NCBI RefSeq assembly: GCF_000218685.1
Contig: NW_006763292.1
Span: 1,881,685 to 1,945,684, forward strand
From: Serpula lacrymans var. lacrymans S7.9
Taxonomy: Eukaryota > Basidiomycota > Agaricomycetes > Boletales > Serpulaceae
Length of the DNA: 64,000 bases
Reading direction: 5' to 3'
Numbering within the stretch: position 1 is the first letter of the stretch; the number at the start of each line of letters is the position of its first letter. Below are positions 42,601 through 53,138 of this stretch, in pieces. A program made the translations under genes and the position numbers. Under the pieces are notes generated by a model that saw only the letters and a program-made list of their open reading frames with translations, was not told the DNA's origin and made no database searches.

Positions 42601-43878
42601 AAAAAGAAAGCGGCACCGCTTCATCCAAATGAGATCCCGGATAAACCTTGGCAGATCATATCAGTAGATCTAATCGGACCGCTACCAGAATCAAATGGAT
42701 ATAACATGATAATGGTAGTAGTAGATCGGTTTACAAAAATGATCAAGGTAATTCCCACGCAGATGGAGATCACATCAGAAGGAGTGGCACGACTATTTAG
42801 AGATCATGTATTCCGGAACCATGGCATACCCGAAAAGATCATCTCAGATCGGGGACCGCAATTCGTTTCGAAATTCATGAAAGATCTACATACGCTTCTT
42901 CAGATAAAAGCGAACCCATCGACGGCTTGGCATCCACAAACGGATGGACAGACGGAGAGGATCAATCAAGAGATAGAACAATATCTCAGAATCTTCGTAA
43001 ACCACAAACAAGATGATTGGGCAGAATGGCTTACCCTAGCAGAGTTCTCTTACAATAACAAACAACATTCTGCGACAGGATATAGCCCGTTCTACCTGAA
43101 TCATGGACATCATCCAAGAACACAGGAAGTAGTGAAAGTGGGGGTAAAGAACAAAAACGCAGAAGATTTCGTAAAGAGAATGACAGAAACAAGGAAGAGA
43201 GCAGAAAAATCGCTGCAAAAGGCAGCTGAACAGATGAAGAAGCAGTATGATAAGAAGAAAAGAGAAGCAGTAGAGTATAGAATAGGAGATAAGGTGTACG
43301 TAGAAGCGACCAATATCTCAACAGATCGACCAGCGAAGAAACTGGACGACAAGAGACACGGTCCGTTTGAAATACTGGAAAAAATAGGCGAATCGGCATA
43401 TAAATTAGCGCTACCACCGACATGGCGACCTATTCATCCGGTTTTCAACGAGATAAAACTTACACCGTACAAAGAACCACAGTTCCCTTCCCAACAGAAA
43501 CCTAAACCAATACCGCCGGTAATAGTGGACGGACAAGAAGAATACGAAGTCGAAGAAGTTCTAGACTCACGTCTAAAACGAGGGAAATTGGAATACTTAG
43601 TACACTGGAAGAACTATCCAAAAGAGGAACGCACGTGGGAACCCGAACAACATCTAAACAACTCACCCGATAAAGTAAAAACATTCCACGATAACAACCC
43701 TAGTGCACCCCGACGGATCCGATTTCAATTACATTTCCAACCCTTCGAAAACTTCACAACGACTAGAGTCCGAAAACAACTGTTCAATTGGGAAAACGGA
43801 AAGATGGACCCCTACTTTCGGGACGAAAGTCCTAAGGAGGGGGTAATGTCACGACTTGAACCAGAAGCGCTAGTCTAA
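39619..43878 (+). CDS. Gypsy-3 pol: protease, RT, RNase H, integrase, chromodomain
   Basis: Single open frame of about 1400 residues, entered by frameshift from gag, without internal stops. Domains in order: aspartic protease (ALLDSGCTGSCID, about 40258-40296); RT with IIYLDDIMIF (about 41350-41380); RNase H (VEADSSDFAMGAVLSQ ... DKELLAIMTAL ... WTDHQNL); integrase zinc finger (HDSVIAGHPGRYKTKELI ... CEVCQRTK); catalytic core (ISVDLIGPLPES, IISDRGPQFVSKF, HPQTDGQTERINQEIEQYL); and chromodomain (YEVEEVLDSRLKRGKLEYLV, HWKNYPKEERTWEPEQHLNN). All catalytic acids are present. The last 32 nt overlap the 3' LTR. The nest it sits in agrees with the heterochromatin preference of chromodomain integrases. 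Confidence 0.92.
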   Translation, partial: KRPAVPHQPTEPKDVSNRFLPLTVDTCDSELLRCSFSADDNKIISTQTKKEIRNEKDATRVKAAQSDKTSAVPTAGESLKSAAFTIEPKIPTPDAANSTEENAAETVEERSGTPLKKPRTEVWTPEWVVDRLRDQKEERSIGILSAWTHIKRTREVTRETIKEINRLPKVEAIQAIIEIASPKKYIRGTQGNQMNVKCKLTTLDTLQTETVEALLDSGCTGSCIDSQFVKDKRYETRKIPRPIPVYNADGTLNKNGAINEFVILLMEIDGHVEKIHLAVTNLGNGKMFLGHEWLNKHNPKIDWKESKLTFERCPEECRPRIRISDPEEDPEIFFEELREDERMIQVNLHNFEDATIDDQYYYIRAQGTMAQKLAEAAGKDRKEGGFEKIVPKHLRQYKDVFDKKEFDTLPERRQWDHAIELIPGDHSLDCKIYPLARGEQEELDAFLKENLESGQIRPSKSPFASPFFFIKKKDGKLRPVQDYRKLNDITIKNRYPLPLIGELVDKLSGAKYFTKLDVRWGYNNIRMREGDEHKAAFRTNRGLFEPLVMFFGLTNSPATFQMMMNTLFRELIDEGLVIIYLDDIMIFTKDIETHRATTRRVLEILRKNHLYLKPEKCDFEQTEVEYLGLIISENEIRMDPVKVEGISKWPECKNKKDIQAFLGFVNFYRRFIEGFGEVAKPLTKLTGKEDFIWGNEQQEAFNTLKQRVASAPVLALPVPHGQYKVEADSSDFAMGAVLSQRQKDDWKPIAYLSKALNPTERNYEIYDKELLAIMTALNEWRHYLIDAEEEFEIWTDHQNLLYFKEPKKLNRRQARWMTELSQYHFTIHHMPGRKHIKADLLSRRSDHNKGENDNEDVILLDEKLFVRMTLSPEQRQKIADSQEEELEISKWITKRKGNVDELIKKMKGKIERREDGWLDEDGRIVFKGRIYVPKDAALREEIIRRNHDSVIAGHPGRYKTKELITRQYWWPYMDRDITRYVDGCEVCQRTKTDHKKKAAPLHPNEIPDKPWQIISVDLIGPLPESNGYNMIMVVVDRFTKMIKVIPTQMEITSEGVARLFRDHVFRNHGIPEKIISDRGPQFVSKFMKDLHTLLQIKANPSTAWHPQTDGQTERINQEIEQYLRIFVNHKQDDWAEWLTLAEFSYNNKQHSATGYSPFYLNHGHHPRTQEVVKVGVKNKNAEDFVKRMTETRKRAEKSLQKAAEQMKKQYDKKKREAVEYRIGDKVYVEATNISTDRPAKKLDDKRHGPFEILEKIGESAYKLALPPTWRPIHPVFNEIKLTPYKEPQFPSQQKPKPIPPVIVDGQEEYEVEEVLDSRLKRGKLEYLVHWKNYPKEERTWEPEQHLNNSPDKVKTFHDNNPSAPRRIRFQLHFQPFENFTTTRVRKQLFNWENGKMDPYFRDESPKEGVMSRLEPEALV

Positions 43879-44231
43879 GCGCTAAGTTTCTTTTTCCTTT
43901 TCTTTTACATCTGATCACATGACAGATAAGATATGTTAAGCTGCTGCTTTAGCGCGGATAACATAATACGTAGTTATATCAGATCACGTGACCACCACGT
44001 GACATGAGTCTAGAATTATTACAAAGAACATCAGTCAGCGCCTCATGGCTACTGCATGTTAGCTCAGTCAGCGCCTCATGGCTGACTTTCAGAAACATAT
44101 ATATAGTAGACCATCATGTACATACTTTCCTCAGTTGTTGATTAATTCTCAATCGTTACTTGAAAACGCTACTTGTTTGATTTGAGCTTTCATCCCTCCG
44201 TTAACTCGGTATAGGGGATAGAGGTTTTACA
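43847..44231 (+). repeat. Gypsy-3 3' LTR
   Basis: 385 bp, identical by eye to the 5' LTR; pol terminates inside it at 43878. Confidence 0.92.
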
Positions 44232-44260
44232 TTTTCTAACAACAGTTCTCATCATCGACA

Positions 44261-44385
44261 GCGCTGAACAACTGTACAGCTGCGAACTAAGATGAAGAAG
44301 TGTCAATTCTTCACGTGTCGCTTACAAAGCCCTAACTCAATCTTCGCAATGATCGCTAGCTCATGTGCTTATTTTTGAGTTGCCA
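44261..44385. other. Short unique spacer between repeat X2 and duplication copy B
   Basis: 125 bp without gene or recognised repeat. It is not present beside copy A, which starts at the same base of the duplicated segment after different sequence. Confidence 0.4.
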
Positions 44386-44964
44386 ACCTTTGATGTCATC
44401 ATGTGATCATGAGATGAAAAGTGTTACACTTGGTGACAAAGTAAAAAATTGCTATCTTTGATTTGAATTATTTAGATTTTTGGTTTGCGAGAAAAGCTGG
44501 ACTCGGTAAATACAGATATTTATCTGGAAGCAAATCAAAAAAAAAATGGTGTCGTGTAAGACGAGATAGGTTCCCTGTGGCCACAAAGATGACACAAATT
44601 CAAAGTGATGTGCCTCGTCGCGCCGGACGTCACAGGTCAAGTCACGTCGTGTGATGGCGTCGGTTATGGATGAGACTTATCTTATCTTACTTAATTTACA
44701 ATCCTAGATTGCGGCATAGCGTGAGAAATATTGTTTGCCTCTCACTTAATAGTCGAAGACGTCATACACCAGAGATGTCACGAAGCAGTGTCGACGTCAT
44801 AGATATAACATTCATGAGCATGTATAAACATGTCGTCTTGTTATCAGCATCAGTCCTACTTTCCCCGTTTCTTCACTCACGTTAGTCTATATTTTATTCT
44901 ATTCGAGGCTTCTTAGTGTCCAAATTGGGGAGAAAAAAATAGAGAGACAAAGGAGAAACCAGTA

Positions 44965-45071
44965 GGAGCTACCAGGGATCGAACCTGGGTCACGAGAAAT
45001 CCAACCACGTGGGGTGCTTACGCAAGCCCAAATCAGAATCTCGGGTGATGATACCACTACACTATAGCTCC
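44965..45071 (-). tRNA. tRNA-Gln (CTG anticodon) with intron, copy B
   Basis: Same sequence as 11090-11196, including the intron. Acceptor GGAGCTA/TAGCTCC, anticodon stem CGAGA/TCTCG, T arm CCAGG-TTCGATC-CCTGG. Confidence 0.8.
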
Positions 45072-45234
45072 GATGGGTGTGCATCAAATATTAAGAATAT
45101 CTCAGGGATAAACATTTACATACACAAATTTGCTGGACCCCAAAGTAATATTCAGTTTCACGCGGTGAGACTACGACATTGCAGACGCCATTCCACGACT
45201 TCAAAGGCGACACCATTCTGTAAACTGTTGTACA

Positions 45235-46937
45235 ATGTCCCAAGGTACGGCTTACATTGCATTCCTATAGCATTAATGCTCATGTGCGTTGTCGTTTCAG
45301 AAAAAACTGTACCTGTAGCGCAATTGCTCTCGCGTGCACTTCATCATATTCGTACGACGCCGCCCCGTATCATTGCGTCTCCTCCAACTCGTGAGTACAC
45401 AGAAAAATAATCGTTACCTTATCTTGAATATTATACCAGAGCCACGACGTGCAGCTGTAGCCCTCATCATCCGAGTCGTACCCTCTCCTTTCTCCTCACC
45501 TCCTCCGCGTGACGCACCACCGCCTACATTGACGCAATTCTTTGAACTTGACTGGGTGAACGATCCCGCTTCTCGCGCAGAAATACTCTTTCTGCGCCGG
45601 GATGGGGTCAATGCTTCGGATAGTATAATTGGCGCCGGTACGTCACAGACCGCGGGCCCCAGTGAGCATAGTTCAAAAGGCAAGGCAAAGGATGAGGCCA
45701 ATATCGCTTTTCCCGGTGGAAGAATGGAAGAAGGTGACGAAGGTGGCTTGTACACAGGTTCGTCTCTTCCCCTAAATACTACGTGCCGTGCTTCATTTTA
45801 CCTAATCTCAATACACAGCTATGCGTCAAACATGGGAAGAAATTGGTCTTGACCTTGCTGAACGCGACTTCACTTCCATTGGACAACTAGACGACCGCGA
45901 GATTACTACTTCCCTTGGGAAGCGGTTACTCATGATCCTCTCTCCCTTTGTTTTCCTGCAGCTTACTCCATATTCCTTATCGACAGACCCGTCCCCAGGA
46001 ACAACTATCCATTGGACGCCTCTTGACGCACTCATCAGTGCTGTTTTACCTGGGAAGATCGCCGAGCGTGAAGATTGTGCTGGTAACTGGTCAACTGTGA
46101 CGGTTGATGCTGCGTCGAGACTCGCTCCTCGACATGCAGCACTATTAAAGGTGTTGGTCCGGGTATTAATTGGAAGCATGCAATTCCCTGCTATCTTACT
46201 GGATGTTCCGGAATTTGAACCATCTTCCACACCGCCCTTGCCAACTGGTGCAAGGTCGGCTTACCCTGCGCTTACTCAAGATATACTCGAGAAGGGCATG
46301 CCCCCTAATAGTGCACTAAAAAAACAGAAGGTTCGCCAACGAAAACAGCTCAAGCTTTGGGGCCTCTCGCTCGGTATGACATTGGACCTCATAGCGCATA
46401 TGGTAATATACTTCTCTTTTACCTTTGCAACCTTTCCTCATGGCCATTACTACAGTCAAACAATCAAAGCACTAGCAAAGCAGGGTTTTCCGCTCTGCAA
46501 CTGCCTTTCCATCCTGTCGGGGGAGAAGGCATGCGCATTGACCTCGTGGCCCCCAGCCTGGCTAGCGTATTTCCGCGGTTCTCGTATCCAGATGTTAATT
46601 TCTGGATTTGGTGAGTTACAGCCTACAGACGTCTGCGCATCCGTTCGCTAATCATAGTTATCTTCAGGGTTTTCGCAAAACGTTACCGAGAGGTGGTGCG
46701 TGGTTGGGAAGCTAGCGTTTTGGGTGGAGGTACAAATGATAGACGGTAAGTAACTCTCGATTCAAGCACGAAAGACCTGAAAACTGAAATACAATACTAT
46801 CAAGCATCAACTGGTCTGGCACTGCACTGAACAGCTTCTACGCCGCCGTGCGCAAGGCACTCGTCGTTGTACTTGTCCTTCGCGCTATCGGTGTTCTATT
46901 CGGGCTACTTTTTGCTGGCTGGTGGGTCTTTGCCTAG
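45235..46937 (+). CDS. Nudix hydrolase, CoA-pyrophosphatase type (copy B)
   Basis: Exons are those of copy A shifted by 33875 (first exon 45235-45244, last 46805-46937), encoding the same 455 residues: Nudix box with Arg142-Gln143, Glu146 and Glu147, and a C-terminal membrane segment. The splice sites are unchanged; the only coding difference seen is silent. It is convergent with NPL4, 441 bp downstream. If both copies are real, the fungus has two equal genes plus their tRNA-Gln neighbours. Confidence 0.78.
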
Positions 46938-47056
46938 TGTTATGTTTTGAAGTTTGCGTTGTGGGAGAACGGACTTTTCAATTGCTCGCATGCTATCTGT
47001 ATTCTGGACATGGGTCGGATACTGGACAGTATTGGATGTAAATGTCTAATTTTCGC

Positions 47057-47378
47057 TTGGACTTGTATTATCAATAGGATAGCTCTTTCACGAATACAGG
47101 CAACCTCTCTTATCATTCGGGATTCGTGTGTTCACACCTTTCGTATCCTACCTACCATTTCGCCTTCTTAGAGTACATAGACGTGCTTTGCACATAAAAC
47201 AAACTTACGCATAGCAGAATGACCTTCACGATAGTACGCGTTCCATCGCTCTAGGAGCGTGAATTGAAGTTGCAAAGATGAATAAAAAATATGTTTGTGT
47301 TACGAATGTTCTATACACCCAATCAGCTGTATTCCTTTCATTCCATCCCGTCACAAGTCAGAGCTTGTTGCTGCGTAA
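47057..47378. other. Convergent intergenic region
   Basis: Between Nudix copy B and the NPL4 stop codon. No gene seen; presumably both 3' ends. Confidence 0.4.
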
Positions 47379-49628
47379 CTAGCCCAAGGGCAGACCACAA
47401 ACTTCACAATCGCTCCCTGAGTGCTCGTTTTCGAATGTGCAGTGCGGGCACACTCTGATCCGAGAACTGTCACTATCTTGAGCTGCAATTTGATCAAACA
47501 CGTCTTGAGGTATGTCCTCGTCCATGCGCGAAGATGAGTCAGGAGCAGAAGAGGTGGGGCGTTGTGCTACAACGCGTGATGATTAGCAAGGGAGTTCTTG
47601 TGTAAACATGTTTCACGTACGAGCACTTTCGCGAGTAAAAGTCATAAGGGTTTGCCAGCCATCAGTGGCTAGAAGAGCATCCAGGGATGTGGTATCCTCC
47701 AGGAGAGTGGGCGACGTTACTGTGCGTATTAGAATGTTCATGTCGCTCTGCATGCAGACGTTAAGAATGTTATCGAAGACCAAAGAAATATCGTACCTCC
47801 GATATTAATTGAGTCGTGCCTAAGAATGATACCAAATGCATATCACTGAGCCATCTGGCCAGTTCAAAGCGTTTCTGGCCGTCGTCGTTCGCGCTATGGC
47901 GACTATCGTGAATGTCAGGGGCGCCAATTTTAGCAAGGGCGCTCAAGACACTTTCTACTCTCTGATCTTCCAGACCAGGTCTATTTTCTATGGCGAACTT
48001 TGCAGAACGGAAGAGTGGAGAGGGATTTTGTGGAAAGCCGTGAGTAACCTAGAGCACCACGTAAAGCTCAGAGACTTGGCAAGAAGGACGCAAATCACAA
48101 ACGACGTACATTTACTAGAAGGTATTCCACAGGGAAACACGGCTTGGCACTTTTCTTCACCTCGAGGCCATATTCGTTCTTGTATCTGTAGAATACATCA
48201 GGGACATATCGCGCAGAGTCTTTGTTCTGATCATCTTCTTTGACGCGCACAATCCCCGGGTCGACGCTGGCCTCGATCATATCTGCATCTACCATGGCAC
48301 ACGCCTGTTCAGAGACCTGATATGCAGCAACATCTACCTGACCGTCTTCTGTAGCGGTGAGGACAGCGGTGACCAAACGCGAAGCGAAGGATCCAGTGGG
48401 TGATGATTTCGAAGGCGTAGGGTTAGCATTTTGGATTGTGGCAGCGAAGATCGTCTCCAGCGAAGATAAGAAGTATGATTGGGAGTGCCTTTTGTACACA
48501 TTCTTTGTGCGATCTTCTACCGTGGGATCTAGATCTGTGAAGATGTATCCCACAATGGTCAACGGGACCGATGCTGACTTCACCAGCTCTCGAATACGGG
48601 GTTCTCCTTCCCATGGAACACCCAAAGACAGTCCATCCAATTCACCCTCCTGTGGGGGTTCATAGATCGCCTCCACGACTGCTTTGATGCCCATGGGTAC
48701 TTTATCGTATGCCTCATATCGCCCAATTAGCCATCCGAAACGCTGCAGCCCTGTCGCACGCCAAGCCTGAAGGAAGCGATCGATTATATCTGTTGAGGCA
48801 ATTTCTAAATGGTCGACCATTCGGAATGGCTGTGGCTGAAGGGTAATGGCTGATGGTTGACAGGCTGTGCATATACCAGCTGGCCAAGGAGCATGACCTT
48901 GACTTGGACAAGGTACTTTAACTTTGTACGTCAAGGGTGCCAAAGGAGGAAGCAGGGAGGCAGAATCGGATGAGGACGTTGGAGCTATCTTACGAAGATA
49001 TGCGTGGTACGACAGATGCTTGATACTGTGTTCGGTGTGGTGTGCGGAGTCGTACGGCTCGAGGGGCATGCAATAGTCACACATCCCATTCGCGCCGTGT
49101 TTACAGAAACGAGAATCGCGTCCACGAGGGATTTTGCCATCTTTGGATCTCCAATAGGAGTCCACTGCATCTTCCTGAACTGCATCCCAGACGTTCTTTG
49201 TTGTTACCGATTTGACAGTGGACGGCTGGCCATCGACATCGCCCTGCTCCACGGACGTACTTGGTGCAGCTCGAGCTTGGTAACTAACAAAGACAAGATC
49301 GCCATGCCTACAGGGACGTCAGAGGAGACATGCATGTAGAAACTTTGCGACATACTTTAGCCCAAGAGCCTCCAAGCTCCTTCCCCTTAACCCCGATACT
49401 TTTGTCTCGTTCCCTCTCGGCTGATTTGAGATTGTGAGCGTTGATGGATCAGCATCGACAGTGGTCTCCAGAATCTGTGCGGCTAAGACTCAGAACAGAC
49501 AGAAACTGTCAGATTTGGCGGCACCTTACTTTGTTCACCAATTCCGATATGCTAGATGTCGGAGAAAGCTCGAAGCGAAAGTTTCCATCCTTGGATCTGA
49601 TTCTGACCAGCTGCTTATGACTCAACAT
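47379..49628 (-). CDS. NPL4: NPL4, Cdc48/p97 cofactor in ubiquitin-dependent unfolding
   Basis: Partner of Ufd1 that brings K48-ubiquitinated clients to the Cdc48 ATPase, for example in ER-associated degradation. Six predicted exons (49628-49530, 49474-49356, 49307-48110, 48048-47797, 47747-47621, 47566-47379) give 660 residues. In order: an N-terminal UBX-like beta-grasp (MLSHKQLVRIRSKDGNFRFE), the NPL4 zinc-finger region (FCKHGANGMCDYCMPLEPYD), and CPSQGHAPWPAGICTACQPS. The inactive MPN-like domain follows (RFGWLIGRYEAYDKVPMGIK, EPPQEGELDGLSLGVPWE). The C-terminus is an NZF zinc finger (VCPHCTFENEHSGSDCEVCG). NZF is present in some but not all fungal NPL4 proteins. The domain order and length fit the family well. 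Confidence 0.93.
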
Positions 49629-50162
49629 CTAGAATATCCTTGGTTACAACCAAGATGGCTCACCATGGTCAGAGCAATATCGCGTTATGTGTTGGGTGAA
49701 TGTGGTTTAAAGACAAGATGGGCTGGCTTGGATTTACTAGTCGCGGTACACGTACCCTATAGACGCGTCATGCTGACTAAGCGCGATATATAATTAAGAT
49801 AATGCTGGCTTGTCTCTGTGGTAAGGAAACAAACAAAATCTGAGGTAAATCCTTGGTAGATCGTACAGCGTGGAAATGACAGGGCTGCCATGGATTCATG
49901 AATTTTCAGGATAATCTACATTATGTTATTTCGAGATAAGTTCGCCGTATATCCGTCATGAACATTAAAGGCAAAACATTCCTAGTCTTTACGTAAGAAA
50001 TTGCTAATTCCGCGCGTTTGTATCCTCACTGCAGTAGGTCATTTTGTGTCGCAATCTTAGGAAGCTATTGCGAATCGAACACCTCAATATCGACATCTGG
50101 CCTGGCGTGCGTTCCGGACGCCATGAATACAGTTTATCCAGCAGTAAACGCTCCTTCTCGTT
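49629..50162. other. Divergent promoter region, NPL4 / bZIP
   Basis: 534 bp between two divergent start codons. An ATG at 50123 opens a 50-codon frame that overlaps the bZIP start and ends at 50275; it may act as an upstream ORF. Confidence 0.45.
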
Positions 50163-51319
50163 ATGTATCCTTCTCTGGGCGAGTCTGCAGACGCAGAGTT
50201 CGCAGCTTTTGGTTCGGGCGCCCAACAAGAATCAAACTTCTGGGATCGTTTTTTTCTGCACCACGAAATGCGTGAAGGCTCACATTCTCAGTCTAACCAA
50301 GGAGACCGCGGTGTTAACAGAAGGTCACGCTCAGTAAGTGCTGCACCTGGATCTGGTTCAAATACCGGTCATGTATGAATTGCACTTGCCTTTATCTCGT
50401 CTATCTTTCTGATTTCGATCGCAGGAAAACCAGCGTGGCTCGGTACCAAACCCTCAATTCAATCCTGCGACCTTTCCTATGCCTGTGAATATCCCCCAGG
50501 GCGTGCCGTCGCAGGCTTACGATTACCTGATCCATGCGTTGATATCCATGCAAGGGTCGTTGCCGCAGCATCCATCACATTTGCCGCTTCCTACAAATTA
50601 TCCACAAGGAGGACAATCCAGCCAACTGAATACAACATTGCCACCAAATACCTATCCTAATTGGCAGCAGCCTTCGATCCCCATTCCTTACAACCTGCAA
50701 CAATCGGTCCCGCCCTTTCCCGGAATTCCATCACAGTATCCTTATCCAAATCAATTATCCCAGTCGCTGCCTTCCGGTACTTCTCGTACCATGCCAGAGT
50801 TGTCGGGAGCATCTTCAGCTGCAGCACCAACGCCGTCTACATCCCCACAACAAGAATCAGCAGATCAGGAGGATAATGATACAGCGTTCATCTCGGACGA
50901 TAAACGGAGGCGCAATACCGCTGCATCAGGTACTTGCATATATCTTCTAAATATAAAGCACAGTCGATTAATGGTGTGGCTGTACTCAAGCCCGATTTCG
51001 GATTAAGAAAAAACAGAGAACCCTTAATCTAGAACGGACGGTCTCTGATTTGACTGGCCGAGCAGAAGAGCTTGAGCGAGAGGCCAGCGAGCTGAGGCGA
51101 GAGAATGGTTGGCTGAAGGAAATCGTGTTGTTGAAAGGACGAAGTGTGAGAGGTCTTGACCCAGGTGGGTCACATAACGACACTGTGGGGAGTGCGCAGG
51201 GACAACAACGGACATTCTCACGGGAATCGGATGGTGAGTCGGATGGTGACGACGAAGAAGAGGCGCCTAGTAATAGGGGTAAGGGCAAGAAAGGCAAGAA
51301 GAAAAGTGAACGCAACTGA
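50163..51319 (+). CDS. bZIP transcription factor (Cys3/Gcn4/Met-type basic region)
   Basis: Nuclear DNA-binding regulator. Exons 50163-50372, 50425-50929 and 50991-51319 give 347 residues. A long Pro/Gln/Ser-rich N-terminal region (likely activation domain) is followed by an acidic patch (DQEDNDTAFISDD). The basic region KRRRNTAASARFRIKKKQR has the intron falling inside it at the Ala-Ser/Ala junction. A leucine zipper follows (LERTVSDLTGRAEELEREAS, then ELRRENGWLKEIVLLKG). The tail is acidic then Lys-rich. NTAASARFRIKKK is the basic-region form of Neurospora CYS3 and related sulfur or amino-acid regulators, but the target genes cannot be told from this. Its overlapping upstream ATG recalls translationally controlled bZIP genes. 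Confidence 0.88.
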
Positions 51320-53138
51320 AGAACTTCCCAAAATTTCTTTCAAGCTGGTCATGTGGTCATTAAAGCTGTTTTCTGTCCCGGTTTATACCACAGTATCGTG
51401 TATTGTAGAAAGCCTTGCATTTTTTTGTTCTGTAGGCTGGATTCGGATTTTGTGTACAATACGCTGTAGTCGAGCCTTCCCACGGTCTTTCACTCTGACC
51501 AAATGTCATTTGGGAGACCACCATCCATAAACGTCGGGTTCAAAACTTCTCCTCCAGACCGTGGCTCCTTTCCTCTTGATCACGATGGCAAGTCTGGTTA
51601 CCACATAGGAAACCACCGTCTGACACTGAGACCTATCTTCAGGCGAATGCAGGGATGCCATGTTGTCATACATGGCATGCTTGAAGAAGAACTCCAGTAC
51701 TTCCAGCCCATGTCGAGACCTGAGCAAGCATTACCTCGAGTGCCGAATGAAAAAGTACGTCGCATTTCTAGTAGTATTTGATACATTGTCACGAGCTCCT
51801 TCATGCAGTGGGTTGATGGAACGCGACGAATGGAGGAACCTTGGACTCGCCAATGTGGATAAAAAGAGTACAACTGCTAGCACGACATCAAGTACAGATG
51901 AAAGCAATAGAAAATGACCACTTGATGATTGAGGGGTAGACAAAATAGAATGTAGGTTATGTCTTGCCTCCTAACAGTAATACTCCACCTGGCCTTGTTG
52001 CTTATTATATTTGGGTTGAGCTCATGATCAGAAGCCGTTTGCTAGACACATTCAGCAATGCTTTATTCTGGTCTCGTTCCTTTATGTGAATTATCGCATA
52101 TCATGACTCTCATCTAATCTCATTGCTACGGTCCGATGAGCAACTTATGCCGCTCGTATATAAAAGCAGACGTGATGTTACTAAGTCACCAGTGACCAAG
52201 AAGCGCGATAGTTAGGGCTTAGCTAGGTTTGGATTATTTTTCCATGTCCAAATGTTCCATCTTTGAGCAATTGATTCTTGGCTACCGTCTCACTGCACTT
52301 TGCCATTTAGTTGCCCTGTCAAGCCATTATGATAATTGTTTCGAACAGGTTTGCTCCTCTGATCAAGTTTCATTCACAGTTTTACAGGATCACGCTGAGA
52401 CCGCATCAGCAATTGATTTTTTCTGTTACTGCCATGCCTGCCATGTCCTCAATACGATCGAACGTTCGCTGTTCACTTTCACATCGGATCAGGATTGAGA
52501 CGGCTCGGCGATTGCCTTTGATCTGTAACCTTTATCTCTCGCGGAAAACTGCACTGTCCGTCGACGAAACCAGTATTGCATCAAATCGAGGCTAATCGTC
52601 CTGTGTTTGCGCGCCCACCCAGCTGGTGCCCCCTGGCACGTTCGTGGAGCTAGCAAGGTGTGAGACGGCAAGCTTAGCATGCCTCACTTAGGCTTACGGA
52701 GGCAAATTTAGAACCCATCGCGGTGCTCCTTGGATGCACCTCTGGAGCGGAAGACAGAGAGAATCTCGGGGAAGCGGGGCCAAGAGAGCGCATTCGCAGC
52801 TCCTTGCTATACATACCTTCGCCTTTTTGCACTTCCCGCATGCATTAGCCCCACGACCATGGACCGTGACCAACGGGGCTACATTTTAGAGCAAGAGCCT
52901 TGTCAGAAAGGCGAGGAGCATGTGAAGTTGAGTCGTTCTCGGACTTTCAAAGTCAAGAACGTTCGTTTCGACACTGGGTCGGCGGGGTCCGCATCGTGGT
53001 ACAGCATGCTGTGTCTCATCTACCAAAGTTCAATAATATACTTCCCGGACTACATTACTAGGAAGCCGTGTGCCGCGGGATATATGAATCAGCTGGAGTT
53101 TCTTAAGTGACCGCCCTCCAGGACACCCTCATAGGCTG
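51320..53138. other. Intergenic region, no supported gene
   Basis: 1.8 kb with several short frames on both strands. The best, 51727-51506 on the minus strand (HGLEVLEFFFKHAMYDNMAS ...), has a protein-like composition but no domain, start context or splice partner I can defend. The plus frame 52730-53110 is likewise unconvincing. It probably contains regulatory DNA and possibly a decayed gene. Confidence 0.35.

Larger units (their letters stand above)
37373..44231 (+). mobile_element. Gypsy-3: young, nearly intact Ty3/Gypsy chromovirus
   Basis: 6859 bp with two 385-bp LTRs (37373-37757, 43847-44231) that I find identical, and a perfect target duplication TTTTC (37368-37372, 44232-44236) inside repeat X2. 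Gag and pol are in different frames joined by a -1 frameshift signal. A polypurine tract (AAGGAGGGGG) lies just before the 3' LTR. Only a TGA in the gag zinc knuckle spoils the coding capacity. Identical LTRs imply very recent insertion. Confidence 0.94.
35170..44260 (+). mobile_element. Repeat X, copy X2, hosting a solo LTR and Gypsy-3
   Basis: TGTCATGCACC at 35170 to CATCATCGACA at 44260. Subtracting the solo LTR (36709-37124) and Gypsy-3 (37373-44231) with their target duplications leaves about 1806 bp, the same as X1. The left flank is Gypsy-2 integrase; the right flank (GCGCTGAAC) is unrelated. TATATAAA occurs at about 36437. Confidence 0.75.
44386..47056 (+). repeat. 2.67-kb segmental duplication, copy B
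   Basis: Direct-orientation partner of 10511-13182, offset 33875 for most of its length. Right flank is unique sequence leading to NPL4. Differences include T/C and G/A changes near 44560-44830, one silent change in the Nudix gene (TTC/TTT), one in an intron and a one-base indel after the stop. Confidence 0.95.

Noticed and set aside
48357..48665. Plus-strand 102-codon frame
   Set aside because: Antisense to the NPL4 core exon.
52730..53110. 126-codon plus frame before the GDPD gene
   Set aside because: No domain, no signal, not conserved with anything I recognise; likely chance in the GDPD promoter region.
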